This document shows, one piece after another, positions 1 through 9,124 of a stretch of DNA of 64,000 nucleotides (positions are counted from its first letter, which is position 1; each line of letters opens with the position of its first letter). Made by a program: the position numbers and the translations under genes. The notes below the pieces were generated by a model. That model searched no databases. It saw only the letters and a list, made by a program, of their open reading frames with translations, and was not told the origin of the DNA. This stretch comes from Phaeodactylibacter luteus (lineage in GTDB: Bacteria > Bacteroidota > Bacteroidia > Chitinophagales > Saprospiraceae), in the NCBI RefSeq assembly GCF_007993045.1, contig NZ_VOOR01000003.1, positions 62,001 to 126,000 of the forward strand, read 5' to 3'.

Positions 1-3000
1 TGGAGCGCATGGGCCCCTTAAACTGGTCTGGGCTCATCAAGGGCAATGCTGATAGTATTTTTATCGATGGCTCGCTCCAAACAGCCGCCGGCCAGTTGGC
101 GCCAAGCCTGTCTTTGTCCTTTGTAGGCCCAATAGCCTACTCCGGCTCCCTCAACGTGCCCTCCTTCAACCTGGGGCAAGTGCTTGCTGCCCCCACACTT
201 GGGGAGGTTAGCCTAAATGCCCGATTCGAAGGGTCAGGGGCATCCCCCGACAACCTTATTGCCAACCTGCAGCTGGATGTTCAGCAGGCAGGATACAACG
301 GCTACACTTATCGGGGCTTGCAAATACGCGCCAAAGCAGCGCAAGGCGTTTACGAAGGAAGCATCTCTGCTGACGATCCGCTTGCAGACCTCAGCCTTAC
401 TGGACAATACCGATCGGACTCCCTTATGCCAGCCATAGCCCTTGAAGGGGAAATCCGCTACCTTGATATGCAGCAGCTCAACCTCTACCCTGCCCCCCTT
501 GCCTTGTCTGTCAGCCCATCTGTCAACATTCAAGGGCTCCACCCCGATGACCTTAACGGGCAGGCGCTCCTGCTTGGGCTACGCTTGGTGCAGGAGGAAA
601 AGCAACTCGTTGCAGACCGTATCGCCTTACAAGCCCAGGCTCCGGAAGGTTCACAGCCCGGAGAGATACGCCTTTCCTCCCCCTTTGCAGACGCAACCCT
701 ATCCGGCAGCTACGAACTGGGGGTTTTCCCAAAGCACTTGATGGCTTTTGCCGATACTTTTTTCCCGCTCGGCCGGCTGCTAGGGCAGGATGTCAAATCA
801 GATACCCTCCCCCTGCCTGCACAAGCTTTCGAGGCCAGCATCAAGCTCAAAGATACGCAGGCCTTTACAGACCTTTTCCTTCCTGCCCTCCGCCTGCCCG
901 CAGGGGCCGCCTTTCAGGCTCGGTTTGACAGCGAGGCCAGGCTGCTCAATGCCGAGCTATCGGTTGAAGCATTGCAATATGGCCTTTTCAAAGCTGACAC
1001 CGTGGCTTGGGCAGTATATGGCGACACAGCGGGCATTAGGCAGCTGCTGAGTGCAGAAAAAGTCTGGCAAGACACCACAACATTAGCGCAACAGCTCCGC
1101 ATAGGGGGCGAACTACTCCGGGACAGCTTATTTGGGGCTTTTTCTGTCGGCCCTGCTGACGCCCCCCCTAGGCTTAGAGCAGGTATGTATGTAAAAGCGG
1201 TAGACAGTTTGTTCCAACTCCGGCTAAGCCCTCCGTTTTTCCTCAATGGCAAAGAGTGGCAGATCCCGGAGCGCCACAGCCTGCTGTTTGGGCCAGGCTA
1301 CTTGTATGCTCACCAAGTAGGGATAGCCCGGAACGGCAACCGCGTCACCCTCCAAAGCGATAGTGCAAGCACCGAAATGCCCATCCCCCCGCTAGGGCTC
1401 TTTTTCGAAGATTTCCGCTTGCAAGAGCTCTCCCAGGCCATTGGGCTCGAGGCTGGATACCTTAGCGGGAAACTGAACGGGAGCGCAACGGTGAGCCCTG
1501 CCGACAGCCTTCAGCCTTACCGGGCTGACCTCGGCATTTACGACCTGACACTTGACAAGGTGAAGCTAGGGGACCTGACGCTGAAAGGGGCGCCGGACAC
1601 TAAAGGCAACCGAATAAATGCGATGGCCAAGCTGCAGTCCGGCAGCCAGGCCCGTTTGATAGCCAACTTGGAATATGACCTCAACACCAGCCAGGCTAAC
1701 GGCACAATCAAAGCTGACCGTATGCCGGTCAGCCCGTTCGATTTCTTTGCCCAGGGCAGCATACGGGACAGCAGGGGGTACCTAAGCGCCGACCTCAAGC
1801 TTGCCCCTGCGGGCGAGGCCCTGCCACAGGTCACAGGCACCGTATCAGCCGATAGCCTGTCTACCTTTATAGATTACCTGCAGGCCCGTTTCACCATCCC
1901 ACAGCACCAGATCAATTTCCAGCCCGGGCAAATCCTCCTGGGCCGTGTCCCTTTGGTTGATGAAACCGGGCAGCGGGCTTCCCTTAGCGGAGACATTGCC
2001 CATCAAGCATTCTCACAGTTTAGGCTAAACCTCCTGTTCGACGCTCCTAACTTCCAGGTCATGAACACTCAGGCAGCAGACAACGACCTGTTTTTTGGCA
2101 AAATACAGCTGGGCACGACCGCCCGCTTGTCCGGCAGCCCAGATGACTTGAGGATCGACATCCAAGCGACCACCATGCCAGGCACCAAGCTTACGGTACT
2201 CCCGCTTACCGAAGCCGAAGCCGTCACCCAAGAGGACTACATCATTTTTGGCAACCCGGAAATACGTGAAGCCGCCACCGCGGATAGCCTTTATCAGATA
2301 GCCCCTGCTGGCTATAACATCTCCCTACAGCTGAACCTGACGCCAGAAGCAGAAATCATAGCCATCATCGACCCCGCTACCGGAGATCAGCTTACCGCAC
2401 GAGGGAAAGCCAACATACAAGTGGAGCTCCTGCCCAATGGCAACCTGAGCACCACCGGCACAATTGAAATCACAAAAGGCAGCTACCAGCTCAACTATGA
2501 AGGCCTGGTGAAAAGGAAATTTGAGGTTGCCCCGGGCGGCACCATTTTTCTGCCAGGCGACCCGCTTGGGGCACGCTTTGACCTCGCCGCCATTTACCGG
2601 ACGGAGGCGCCCGTCCTGCCTATCCTACAGCAAGAAGCCACCCTGACTGCGGACCAGGAGCAAGCTGCGAGGCGTCGGCAGCCTGTTGCGGTAAGAATGG
2701 CCATGACCGGCACATTGGAAGCACCTGAGATACACTTCAGCCTGAGCGCAGGCGAAAAGGTATCAGGCAACCTGGCTGAGCTGATACAACAGAAATTCAA
2801 CCAGCTGGCAGATGAAGAGACAGAGCTGAACAAACAGGTTTTTGGGCTGCTGCTCTTCAATGCCTTTTTAGGCGGGCAAAGCGACGGCAGCCTGGCCGCT
2901 GCTGGGGAGAACATCGCCCTGTCCAGCGTCAGCAGTATGTTGACCAATCAGCTCAACCGGCTGGCCGAACAATACGTAGACGGTGTCGACCTCAACGTTG

Positions 3001-3350
3001 GCATCGACTCTTACAATACTGGGGGCATCAGCTCTGGGGAGACCATTACCGAGCTCAACCTCGGCTTGTCCAAGCAGCTGTTCAACGACCGCATCTCCGT
3101 GGAGGTTGGCGGCAACGTGGGGGTGAGCGAAAGCCAAGCCTCTGGCCAGCAGACTGTGCTCGCGGGCGATTTCCTGCTCGAATACAGGATTACGGAAGAT
3201 GGGCGCTACCGCTTGCGGGTGTTCCGCCGCCCCGGCTACGATATTTTCACCAATGGCACCCGGACTGGCGCCAGCCTGCTGTTCCGCAAATCGTTTGGCA
3301 GCCCTGCCCAAGACACTGCCCGCAGTTCAAATCCTGAGCGCCATGACTGA
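1..3350 (+). CDS. tamB: TamB-like translocation/assembly module protein, 5' truncated by window edge
   Basis: The reading frame is open from the window edge (first full codon at base 3) to the stop at 3350, so the N-terminus with its expected membrane anchor is missing; at least 1115 residues are present. The long stretch of beta-rich repeats and the C-terminal block with the segments KGSYQLNYEG, GTIFLPGDPLGARFDL and IYRTEAPVLP fit the TamB (DUF490) family. TamB spans from inner to outer membrane and works with an Omp85 partner in outer-membrane protein insertion or lipid transport. That partner gene follows directly and its start overlaps this stop by 8 bases, so the two are translationally coupled. 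The family call is secure; the exact cargo cannot be told from sequence. Confidence 0.9.
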   Translation, partial: ERMGPLNWSGLIKGNADSIFIDGSLQTAAGQLAPSLSLSFVGPIAYSGSLNVPSFNLGQVLAAPTLGEVSLNARFEGSGASPDNLIANLQLDVQQAGYNGYTYRGLQIRAKAAQGVYEGSISADDPLADLSLTGQYRSDSLMPAIALEGEIRYLDMQQLNLYPAPLALSVSPSVNIQGLHPDDLNGQALLLGLRLVQEEKQLVADRIALQAQAPEGSQPGEIRLSSPFADATLSGSYELGVFPKHLMAFADTFFPLGRLLGQDVKSDTLPLPAQAFEASIKLKDTQAFTDLFLPALRLPAGAAFQARFDSEARLLNAELSVEALQYGLFKADTVAWAVYGDTAGIRQLLSAEKVWQDTTTLAQQLRIGGELLRDSLFGAFSVGPADAPPRLRAGMYVKAVDSLFQLRLSPPFFLNGKEWQIPERHSLLFGPGYLYAHQVGIARNGNRVTLQSDSASTEMPIPPLGLFFEDFRLQELSQAIGLEAGYLSGKLNGSATVSPADSLQPYRADLGIYDLTLDKVKLGDLTLKGAPDTKGNRINAMAKLQSGSQARLIANLEYDLNTSQANGTIKADRMPVSPFDFFAQGSIRDSRGYLSADLKLAPAGEALPQVTGTVSADSLSTFIDYLQARFTIPQHQINFQPGQILLGRVPLVDETGQRASLSGDIAHQAFSQFRLNLLFDAPNFQVMNTQAADNDLFFGKIQLGTTARLSGSPDDLRIDIQATTMPGTKLTVLPLTEAEAVTQEDYIIFGNPEIREAATADSLYQIAPAGYNISLQLNLTPEAEIIAIIDPATGDQLTARGKANIQVELLPNGNLSTTGTIEITKGSYQLNYEGLVKRKFEVAPGGTIFLPGDPLGARFDLAAIYRTEAPVLPILQQEATLTADQEQAARRRQPVAVRMAMTGTLEAPEIHFSLSAGEKVSGNLAELIQQKFNQLADEETELNKQVFGLLLFNAFLGGQSDGSLAAAGENIALSSVSSMLTNQLNRLAEQYVDGVDLNVGIDSYNTGGISSGETITELNLGLSKQLFNDRISVEVGGNVGVSESQASGQQTVLAGDFLLEYRITEDGRYRLRVFRRPGYDIFTNGTRTGASLLFRKSFGSPAQDTARSSNPERHD

Positions 3351-5613
3351 GAAGCAGATTTTTATAGCTTTACTGGCAGCGAGCCTCCTCTTTGCTTGCC
3401 AACCGGCCCGCCGGCTTTCAGAAGGAGAGCTGTTGCTGACCGGAGTGGGCATACAGACAGCAGCCCCTGCCAAGGGCCTGAATGAGGGGGAAGCTGCCGC
3501 ACAGCTGAGGCAATCCCCCAATGCAGCTTTCTTGGGCACCTACCCTAGGCTCGGTATCCACAACGCTTTTCACGACAAGAAAAAGGGCATAGGCAAATGG
3601 ATACGCGAGAAGCTCGGTCAACCGCCTGTTACTTTTGACCCCGACCGGGCAGAGCTAGACCGGCTGAGGCTAGAAAAATGGATGCAGGACGAAGGGTTCC
3701 TTCAAGCCGAAGCACAGATGGACACTGCCGTCCGAAAAGCCCGTGTAGAAGTCAGTTATCAGCTCTACCCCGGCCCTAGGTATAGGGTGGATTCTGTCAG
3801 CTGGCCTACCGATACCCGAGCCATATCCCAACTGCTGTTGGCCATGCGCTCGGAAGTCCCCCTACAGCCTGGCCGCCCATATCGCATAAGAGACCTGAAC
3901 GCCACCCGAGAGCAATTGGCTGCTGCCGGGCAAGATGCGGGCTTCTTTGGGCTTAGCCGCCAACAGTTTTTTTACTACGTAGATACCCTCCCTGGGCAGC
4001 AGAGCGCTATCGTAAGCCTTCGGTTATCCCCTCCCCCGCAAGGCCAGCCTTTTCAAAAACACTACCTTGGGCGCACCTATATATTCCCTACCTACCAGCT
4101 GGGAGAAGAAAGTAGCGGCGCAGATACTACGTACCACGATGGGCTAATCTTCATACAGCAACAGCAGTTTGTGAGCAGCCAGGCCATCGCGCGTTCTGTC
4201 CTGCAAAGAGAGCAAACACTGTTCAGGCAGCCCCTGCAACAGAAATCGCTGAACCGCCTGCTAGGCCTGGGCCCTTATAAATTTGCCAACCTTAAATACG
4301 ATACCCGGAGAGCAGGGGACAGCCTGCTAGTAGACCGCTACTTTTACCTAACCCCTGGCTTGCCGCAGGATTTTTCCGCAGAGCTTGAAGCCAGCACCTT
4401 GAGCACGGCAAGCAGCTCCATTAACGCAGGGCTGAGCCTAGACTATACCCACCGCAACCTGTTTGGCAATGCGGAGCAGCTACAGCTCAGGGGCTCGGCC
4501 AATGCGGCCACACAGCTTGGGCAGGAAGTAGACTTCATCAACAGCATCAACCTGAGCGCTCGGGCTGGCCTTTCCTGGCCCGGGCTTATCGCCCCTTTTG
4601 GCTTATTGGGGACAGAGCAAGCCTGGCAAGCCAAAACCACCGCTAGCGTACAAGCAGACTTTCAGCGGCGGACCGGGTTCTTCTCGGTCTTTTCAGCTTC
4701 TGGCAGCTGGGCCTACGAATGGCAGCCTGGCCGCCTGCACCGGTACCGCTGGCTGCCATTTCAGCTCACACAGACCAATTTACTGAGCAGTACCCCTGCC
4801 TTTGATGAGCGCCTTGCCGCAACGCCCAGGCTGCAAGCCAGTTTTCAGAACAACCTCATCCTGAGCACCCAATTTGAGTACAGCTACAGTGAAGAGGAGC
4901 CCGGGAAACGCCAAAACTACCTGCGCATGAATGCAGTGGTAGAGCCTGCTGGCAATCTGGCTTTTCTGGCAAGGCGTGCGGCTTCCGGCCCACAAGACGC
5001 CCCTTTTGAGCTGTTGGGCTTGCCCTTTGCACAGTTTTTCAGGGCAGAAGGCACCATTACACAGCATTGGTTTGGCCGCAAAGACGAATGGGCAGCACGG
5101 CTGAACATAGGAGCAGCCCTGCCCTATGGCAATGCCTCTGCCATCCCGTACATCCGGCAGTTTTTCGTGGGGGGGAGCAACAGCATAAGGGCCTGGCAAA
5201 TCCGGGCATTAGGGCCCGGGGCGACCCCCGTCGAAGCATTAGATGCCGGCAATTTTCAGGACCAGACCGGGGACATAAAGCTGGAAGCCAATATAGAGTA
5301 CCGCTTCCCGCTGTTCAGTTACCTCAAGGGGGGCCTTTTTGTAGATGCAGGCAACATCTGGCTGGCACAAGGAAGCGAGCCAGAGGCTGTATTCAACTGG
5401 AGCCGCTTCCCGGAGCAAATCGCAGTGGGCGGAGGGGCCGGGCTAAGGCTGGATGTAACCTACTTCGTCCTCCGCATGGATATCGCTGCGCCATTCAGGA
5501 AACCTTACCGCCCAGCAGGGCAACGCTGGGTATTTGACGAAATGGCGCCGCGCCGCGCAAGCTGGAGGGCCCAAAACCTGGTTTTCAACTTGGCGCTGGG
5601 CTATCCGTTTTAG
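3343..5613 (+). CDS. tamL: Omp85-family outer membrane lipoprotein, TamL type
   Basis: The predicted protein has 756 residues. The ATG at 3343 is chosen over an upstream in-frame codon because it gives a lipoprotein signal ending in the lipobox LFAC (Cys19). This matches TamL, the lipidated TamA relative of Bacteroidota. The N-terminal half carries POTRA-like segments and the C-terminal half a 16-strand-type barrel. The conserved Omp85 motif GGSNSIRAW, followed by RALGPG, lies near residue 610, and the protein ends in LGYPF, an aromatic C-terminus typical of outer-membrane barrels. The gene starts inside the end of tamB, and the pair is expected to act as one envelope-spanning complex. Family confidence is high; the TamL subtype rests on the lipobox and the context. 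Confidence 0.88.
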   Translation: MTEKQIFIALLAASLLFACQPARRLSEGELLLTGVGIQTAAPAKGLNEGEAAAQLRQSPNAAFLGTYPRLGIHNAFHDKKKGIGKWIREKLGQPPVTFDPDRAELDRLRLEKWMQDEGFLQAEAQMDTAVRKARVEVSYQLYPGPRYRVDSVSWPTDTRAISQLLLAMRSEVPLQPGRPYRIRDLNATREQLAAAGQDAGFFGLSRQQFFYYVDTLPGQQSAIVSLRLSPPPQGQPFQKHYLGRTYIFPTYQLGEESSGADTTYHDGLIFIQQQQFVSSQAIARSVLQREQTLFRQPLQQKSLNRLLGLGPYKFANLKYDTRRAGDSLLVDRYFYLTPGLPQDFSAELEASTLSTASSSINAGLSLDYTHRNLFGNAEQLQLRGSANAATQLGQEVDFINSINLSARAGLSWPGLIAPFGLLGTEQAWQAKTTASVQADFQRRTGFFSVFSASGSWAYEWQPGRLHRYRWLPFQLTQTNLLSSTPAFDERLAATPRLQASFQNNLILSTQFEYSYSEEEPGKRQNYLRMNAVVEPAGNLAFLARRAASGPQDAPFELLGLPFAQFFRAEGTITQHWFGRKDEWAARLNIGAALPYGNASAIPYIRQFFVGGSNSIRAWQIRALGPGATPVEALDAGNFQDQTGDIKLEANIEYRFPLFSYLKGGLFVDAGNIWLAQGSEPEAVFNWSRFPEQIAVGGGAGLRLDVTYFVLRMDIAAPFRKPYRPAGQRWVFDEMAPRRASWRAQNLVFNLALGYPF

Positions 5614-5914
5614 CGCCAAAAAGGGGGGCAACGCTATAGCCAATCAATTCCGTGCAGAAATAGTTGCTCCCGGCTAAGCAATTCTCTGGCTCGTGCTGTT
5701 GTTATGTCGGAACACATCCGTCAAACCGTTATTTTTTAGTATCATTGCCGGAATAATCCGCTGAAATAATCTTTAGCAAAGCGAGCAAGGGCATGAGCAG
5801 GCCAACCAAACAGCAGCCGCATATCGGGGGGGCATCCCCAGCGCTATCGGCAGCCATTTCTTAGTGGCCCCGCCTTACTGCCTCTGAACTCAAATCCGAA
5901 AAAGCACTTTAAGC
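5614..5914. other. intergenic region with no recognised gene
   Basis: These 301 bases separate tamL from queA. I see no convincing ORF, no strong U-tailed hairpin, no repeat-family copy and no exact TAnnTTTG box. It presumably holds the end of the tam transcript and the queA promoter. Confidence 0.5.
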
Positions 5915-6979
5915 ATGAGGACCAAACTGTCTCAATTTGATTTTGACTTGCCGTCAGACCGTATTGCCAAGCACCCCGAAAAAAACAGGCATGATTCCAA
6001 GCTGATGGTCATTCACAGAGATAGTGGCAAAATCGAACATCGCCAGTTCAAGGACATCTTGGAGTATTTTGACGAGGGAGATACCATGATCTTCAACAAT
6101 ACAAAGGTTTTCCCTGCACGCCTTTACGGGCAGAAAGAAAAGACTGGAGCGGATATAGAAGTATTCCTGTTGCGGGAGCTCAACAGCGATTCCCGTCTTT
6201 GGGATGTACTAGTAGATCCCGCCCGGAAGATACGCGTTGGCAACAAACTTTACTTTTGCGACGAGCACGGCAATGAAGTCCTCGTAGCAGAGGTTGTCGA
6301 CAATACCACTTCCCGTGGGCGGACCATCCGGTTTATTTACGAAGATTCGGACGAGGCTTTTCAGCGCGACCTCAACCGCCTAGGGACTACCCCGCTGCCC
6401 AAAGAGATCGGCCGGAAAGCGGAGCCCGCCGACCGGGACCGTTTCCAGACGGTATTCGCCAAAGAATTAGGGGCTGTTGCAGCGCCCACTGCGGGCCTTC
6501 ACTACAGCGAAGAGCTGATGAAGCGCTTGGAAATCAAAGGCGTTGAATTTGCTGAGCTGACCCTTCATATCGGGCTGGGCACTTTCCGGAGTATCGACGT
6601 GGAGGATTTGTCTAAGCATAAAATGGACGCGGAGTACTTCCGGATAACGGACAGAGCGGTAGACACGGTGAACCGGTCCAAGACTGAAGGGCATAGGGTA
6701 TGTGCCGTAGGCACGACAACGATGCGGAGCATTGAGTCGGCGGTTTCGGCTGAAGGCTTGCTGAAGGAAGCGGAAGGCTGGACCAACCTTTTCATTTACC
6801 CTCCTTACGAGTTCAGCATAGCCGATGCCATGGTCACGAATTTCCACCTGCCAAAATCCAGCCTTATGATTATGGTGTGCGCATTTGGAGGGTATGACCT
6901 GATCATGGAGGCCTACAAACAAGCACTGAAAGAAGGCTACCGATTCTTTTCCTACGGAGACGCAATGCTGATCCTGTAA
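5915..6979 (+). CDS. queA: S-adenosylmethionine:tRNA ribosyltransferase-isomerase
   Basis: The 354-residue product has the full QueA length. It shows the family blocks [29 protein letters not shown] and [12 protein letters not shown] in the expected order. QueA transfers and isomerises the ribosyl part of S-adenosylmethionine onto preQ1 at position 34 of the tRNAs for Asn, Asp, His and Tyr. This is the step before epoxyqueuosine reduction in queuosine biosynthesis. It acts in the cytoplasm as a single enzyme. The gene stands alone here: no other queuosine gene is in the window, and it is followed by two hairpins at 7005-7025 and 7101-7122. The start ATG has only an A-rich upstream region, as is usual in this phylum. 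Confidence 0.96.
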   Translation: MRTKLSQFDFDLPSDRIAKHPEKNRHDSKLMVIHRDSGKIEHRQFKDILEYFDEGDTMIFNNTKVFPARLYGQKEKTGADIEVFLLRELNSDSRLWDVLVDPARKIRVGNKLYFCDEHGNEVLVAEVVDNTTSRGRTIRFIYEDSDEAFQRDLNRLGTTPLPKEIGRKAEPADRDRFQTVFAKELGAVAAPTAGLHYSEELMKRLEIKGVEFAELTLHIGLGTFRSIDVEDLSKHKMDAEYFRITDRAVDTVNRSKTEGHRVCAVGTTTMRSIESAVSAEGLLKEAEGWTNLFIYPPYEFSIADAMVTNFHLPKSSLMIMVCAFGGYDLIMEAYKQALKEGYRFFSYGDAMLIL

Positions 6980-7004
6980 GCTGTGAATTTAAGCGCTATC
7001 TTGG

Positions 7005-7025
7005 CCCTGCTGCCCGGCAGCAGGG
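7005..7025 (+). other. perfect hairpin downstream of queA
   Basis: CCCTGCTGCC and GGCAGCAGGG pair over 10 bp with a single-base loop, 25 bases after the queA stop. There is no following T run, so it may stabilise the 3' end of the mRNA rather than terminate. Confidence 0.45.
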
Positions 7026-7098
7026 TGCCCACACTGCTTCTGCTCAAAGCATATTTAGAGCGCTAAGCCTACGAACTGAAGGCTGCCCACAAAGAACA

Positions 7099-7125
7099 TT
7101 AAGCCCGGCATATTTCGGGCTTTAA
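7099..7125 (+). terminator. possible queA terminator
   Basis: AAGCCCG and CGGGCTT form a 7-bp stem around an AT-rich loop and are followed by TTTAA. The U tract is short, so the call is moderate. Confidence 0.5.
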
Positions 7126-7197
7126 CCCTTGCTGCTTATTATCCTGTGTAAACCCCAAACTTTACACCAGCTTCAAGAGCTGTTTCAGCACTGAACT

Positions 7198-8409
7198 ATG
7201 CAACAAGGACACCCCTACTCACGGATATTCCCAAGCCTTGCCTTTGGGTTACTGCTGCCGATTTTCCTTTGTGGGGCTACCCCCGGCAGTACGGATCCTA
7301 TCAAAGAAGTGCTTGTCCCGATCTGGGGGGAGCACATCCGTATTTCTTACCCTGCCCAATTCCTGCCGCCCTCCCCAGCTGCCATCGATGACCATGGCAT
7401 ACCCCACTTTTATCATCAGCTTGCAAAAAGCAACTACCATCCGCTGCTCTACAGCCTCCGGCAAGTACGCAGGACCCTAAAACTCAACGACTGGCTCTAT
7501 TACCAGCTGATAGAAGCGGCTATAAAGCAGACTTTCTCCCACCGCAGCAAAGCTGACCGCACACTGACCGTCTGGTTTTTGCTGGCACAATCCGGCATGG
7601 ACGTACGCATAGGCTACCGCGCCAAGGAAGTCTACCTTTATGCCTATAGCGATGAGCACCTCTTCAGGGTACCGCTCGTAAATGACGGCGGGCGCACCTA
7701 TTTCAATCTGAGCACTCAACGCCAGGCCGTGCAGGAAGACGGGGCACCGCTGTATTTTATACTCTTCCAGCCCAACCCCAATGGCGCTTCTTTCCGCTTT
7801 GGGCTTCAGAGCCTGCCCCTGCTGCGCCCCCGGCCAGAACAACAGCAGCTGAAGTTTTTGGCAGACGGAGCATGGCAGCACCTAGAGGTGACCGTAGATG
7901 CTACCATGAAGATGCTAATGGAGCAATACCCTCAGCTGGATGAAACCGCTTACCTTGACATACCGCTCTCAGCAGCTTTGGAGCGCACACTCATCCCCCA
8001 GCTGGAACAGCTAATGATGGGGAAAAGCCCACAACAGCGAGCGGCTTTCCTGGCAGCCTTCACCCGTTCTGCTTTCGCTTACCAAGAAGACCACGCACAG
8101 TTTGGCTACAGCCGCCCTATGTCAGCCGAAGAAGTGCTGCTGCACCCTTATTCCGACTGCGAAGACCGGGTTGCCCTTTACGTGCAGCTCAGCAAGCACC
8201 TGCTTGGGCTCCCTATGCTCGTCGTCGCTTTCCCTGACCACCTCACCCTGGCCGTTGCGCTGCCGCAAACAAAGGGGGAGGCTGTCCGTTATGAAAACAG
8301 GAACTATTATTTCTGTGACCCGACCGGGCCGGCCTATTCCCAATCCATAGGGACCGTGCCCCAAGGTTATGAGAAAAGCCCCTTCCGCATATTGAAAGCC
8401 TACCCTTGA
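7198..8409 (+). CDS. exported transglutaminase-like cysteine protein of unknown function
   Basis: The 403-residue protein begins with a probable signal peptide (hydrophobic segment around residues 10-27). I do not recognise the N-terminal two thirds. The C-terminal part has a transglutaminase-like catalytic arrangement: Cys321 in YSDCEDRV, His348 in PDHLTLAV and Asp374 in FCDPTGP. The order and spacing fit the Cys-His-Asp triad of the transglutaminase/papain-like fold. In that family such proteins act as proteases, amidases or cross-linking enzymes. A helical segment rich in Gln and Leu precedes the catalytic part. The gene is monocistronic. The triad is seen directly; activity and substrate are unknown, and the family assignment is inference from motif spacing. 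Confidence 0.6.
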   Translation: MQQGHPYSRIFPSLAFGLLLPIFLCGATPGSTDPIKEVLVPIWGEHIRISYPAQFLPPSPAAIDDHGIPHFYHQLAKSNYHPLLYSLRQVRRTLKLNDWLYYQLIEAAIKQTFSHRSKADRTLTVWFLLAQSGMDVRIGYRAKEVYLYAYSDEHLFRVPLVNDGGRTYFNLSTQRQAVQEDGAPLYFILFQPNPNGASFRFGLQSLPLLRPRPEQQQLKFLADGAWQHLEVTVDATMKMLMEQYPQLDETAYLDIPLSAALERTLIPQLEQLMMGKSPQQRAAFLAAFTRSAFAYQEDHAQFGYSRPMSAEEVLLHPYSDCEDRVALYVQLSKHLLGLPMLVVAFPDHLTLAVALPQTKGEAVRYENRNYYFCDPTGPAYSQSIGTVPQGYEKSPFRILKAYP

Positions 8410-8528
8410 CTAGGATACCGCATGGCAAAAAAGGAGGCTGGCCGCAGCCTAGCTGTCCGCAGGGCATACTGCTCATTATCAGCTGGGTAAAATATTTACT
8501 GCTCCGGCGAAAAATAAATCGCTCAGTA

Positions 8529-8559
8529 TTTGGTTAGTAGGGCAGGTTTTTTACTTTTG
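8529..8559 (+). promoter_or_regulatory. Bacteroidota-type promoter for the DUF2795 gene
   Basis: TTTG at 8529-8532 and TACTTTTG at 8552-8559 are separated by exactly 19 bases, an exact match to the TTTG-N19-TAnnTTTG housekeeping consensus of the phylum. The predicted transcription start near 8566 leaves a leader of about 139 bases before the ATG at 8705. Confidence 0.7.
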
Positions 8560-8601
8560 CCGTTCGTTAGTGGGTGCCGCTTGCAGCAGCAGCTTATGAT
8601 G

Positions 8602-8639
8602 CCCCTGTCTCATTGATGCAATGCACAGGAAGACAGGGG
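8602..8639 (+). other. stem-loop in the leader of the DUF2795 gene
   Basis: CCCCTGTCT (8602-8610) and AGACAGGGG (8631-8639) form a perfect 9-bp stem with a 20-base loop in the middle of the predicted leader. It could be a regulatory RNA structure; no known riboswitch class is recognised. Confidence 0.4.
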
Positions 8640-8704
8640 AAAACCTGATAAAGCCGCGCCCCTCGTTCTGAATGTTTTAGGAAAACACATAAATAATCCG
8701 ATAT

Positions 8705-8926
8705 ATGTACTGGACTCTTGAATTGGCGTACCACTTGGAGGATGCACCTTGGCCAGCCACTCGTGATGAACTCATTGACTACGCCATCCGTTCAGGTGCA
8801 CCCCTTGAGGTTATCGAGAACCTGCAGCAAATGGAAGACGAGGGGGAAGTCTACGAAGGCATAGAAGAAATCTGGCCAGACTATCCCCGCAAAGATGACT
8901 TCCTCTTCAACGAAGACGAATACTAG
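8705..8926 (+). CDS. DUF2795 family small protein
   Basis: The 73-residue acidic protein matches a family that is highly conserved in Bacteroidota and carries a DUF2795 domain. The core reads ATRDELIDYAIRSGAP followed by an acidic tail ending in FNEDEY. The role of the family is not established; its small size, high acidity and helical core suggest a soluble binding protein. It has its own promoter, a long structured leader and a strong terminator, so it is a single-gene unit, probably well expressed. The start ATG is the only plausible one. Confidence 0.85.
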   Translation: MYWTLELAYHLEDAPWPATRDELIDYAIRSGAPLEVIENLQQMEDEGEVYEGIEEIWPDYPRKDDFLFNEDEY

Positions 8927-8954
8927 CTGTTTCGCAACCCCAGGCTATAGCCCC

Positions 8955-8995
8955 TAAAAAAAGGTTTTGCAGTGTACTGCAAAACCTTTTTTATT
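8955..8995 (+). terminator. rho-independent terminator after the DUF2795 gene
   Basis: AAAGGTTTTGCAG and CTGCAAAACCTTT pair over 13 bp around a 4-base loop and run into a T-rich tail. The A-rich 5' arm makes it potentially bidirectional. Confidence 0.88.
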
Positions 8996-9124
8996 TGGGA
9001 TTGCACACATTTTTCCCCAACTTCACTGTCACAAATTACCGGTAATGGTGTCAGCCGGTAGGCTAGTTCCTTTCTTAAGCAGAAAGGGGAGATTCTCCCC
9101 TCACTGTACCACAACAGCCAAAAA

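Noticed and set aside
3199-3342. Upstream extension of the tamL reading frame
   Set aside because: The internal ATG at 3343 gives a lipoprotein signal and the usual 8-base overlap with tamB; the extension is inside tamB.
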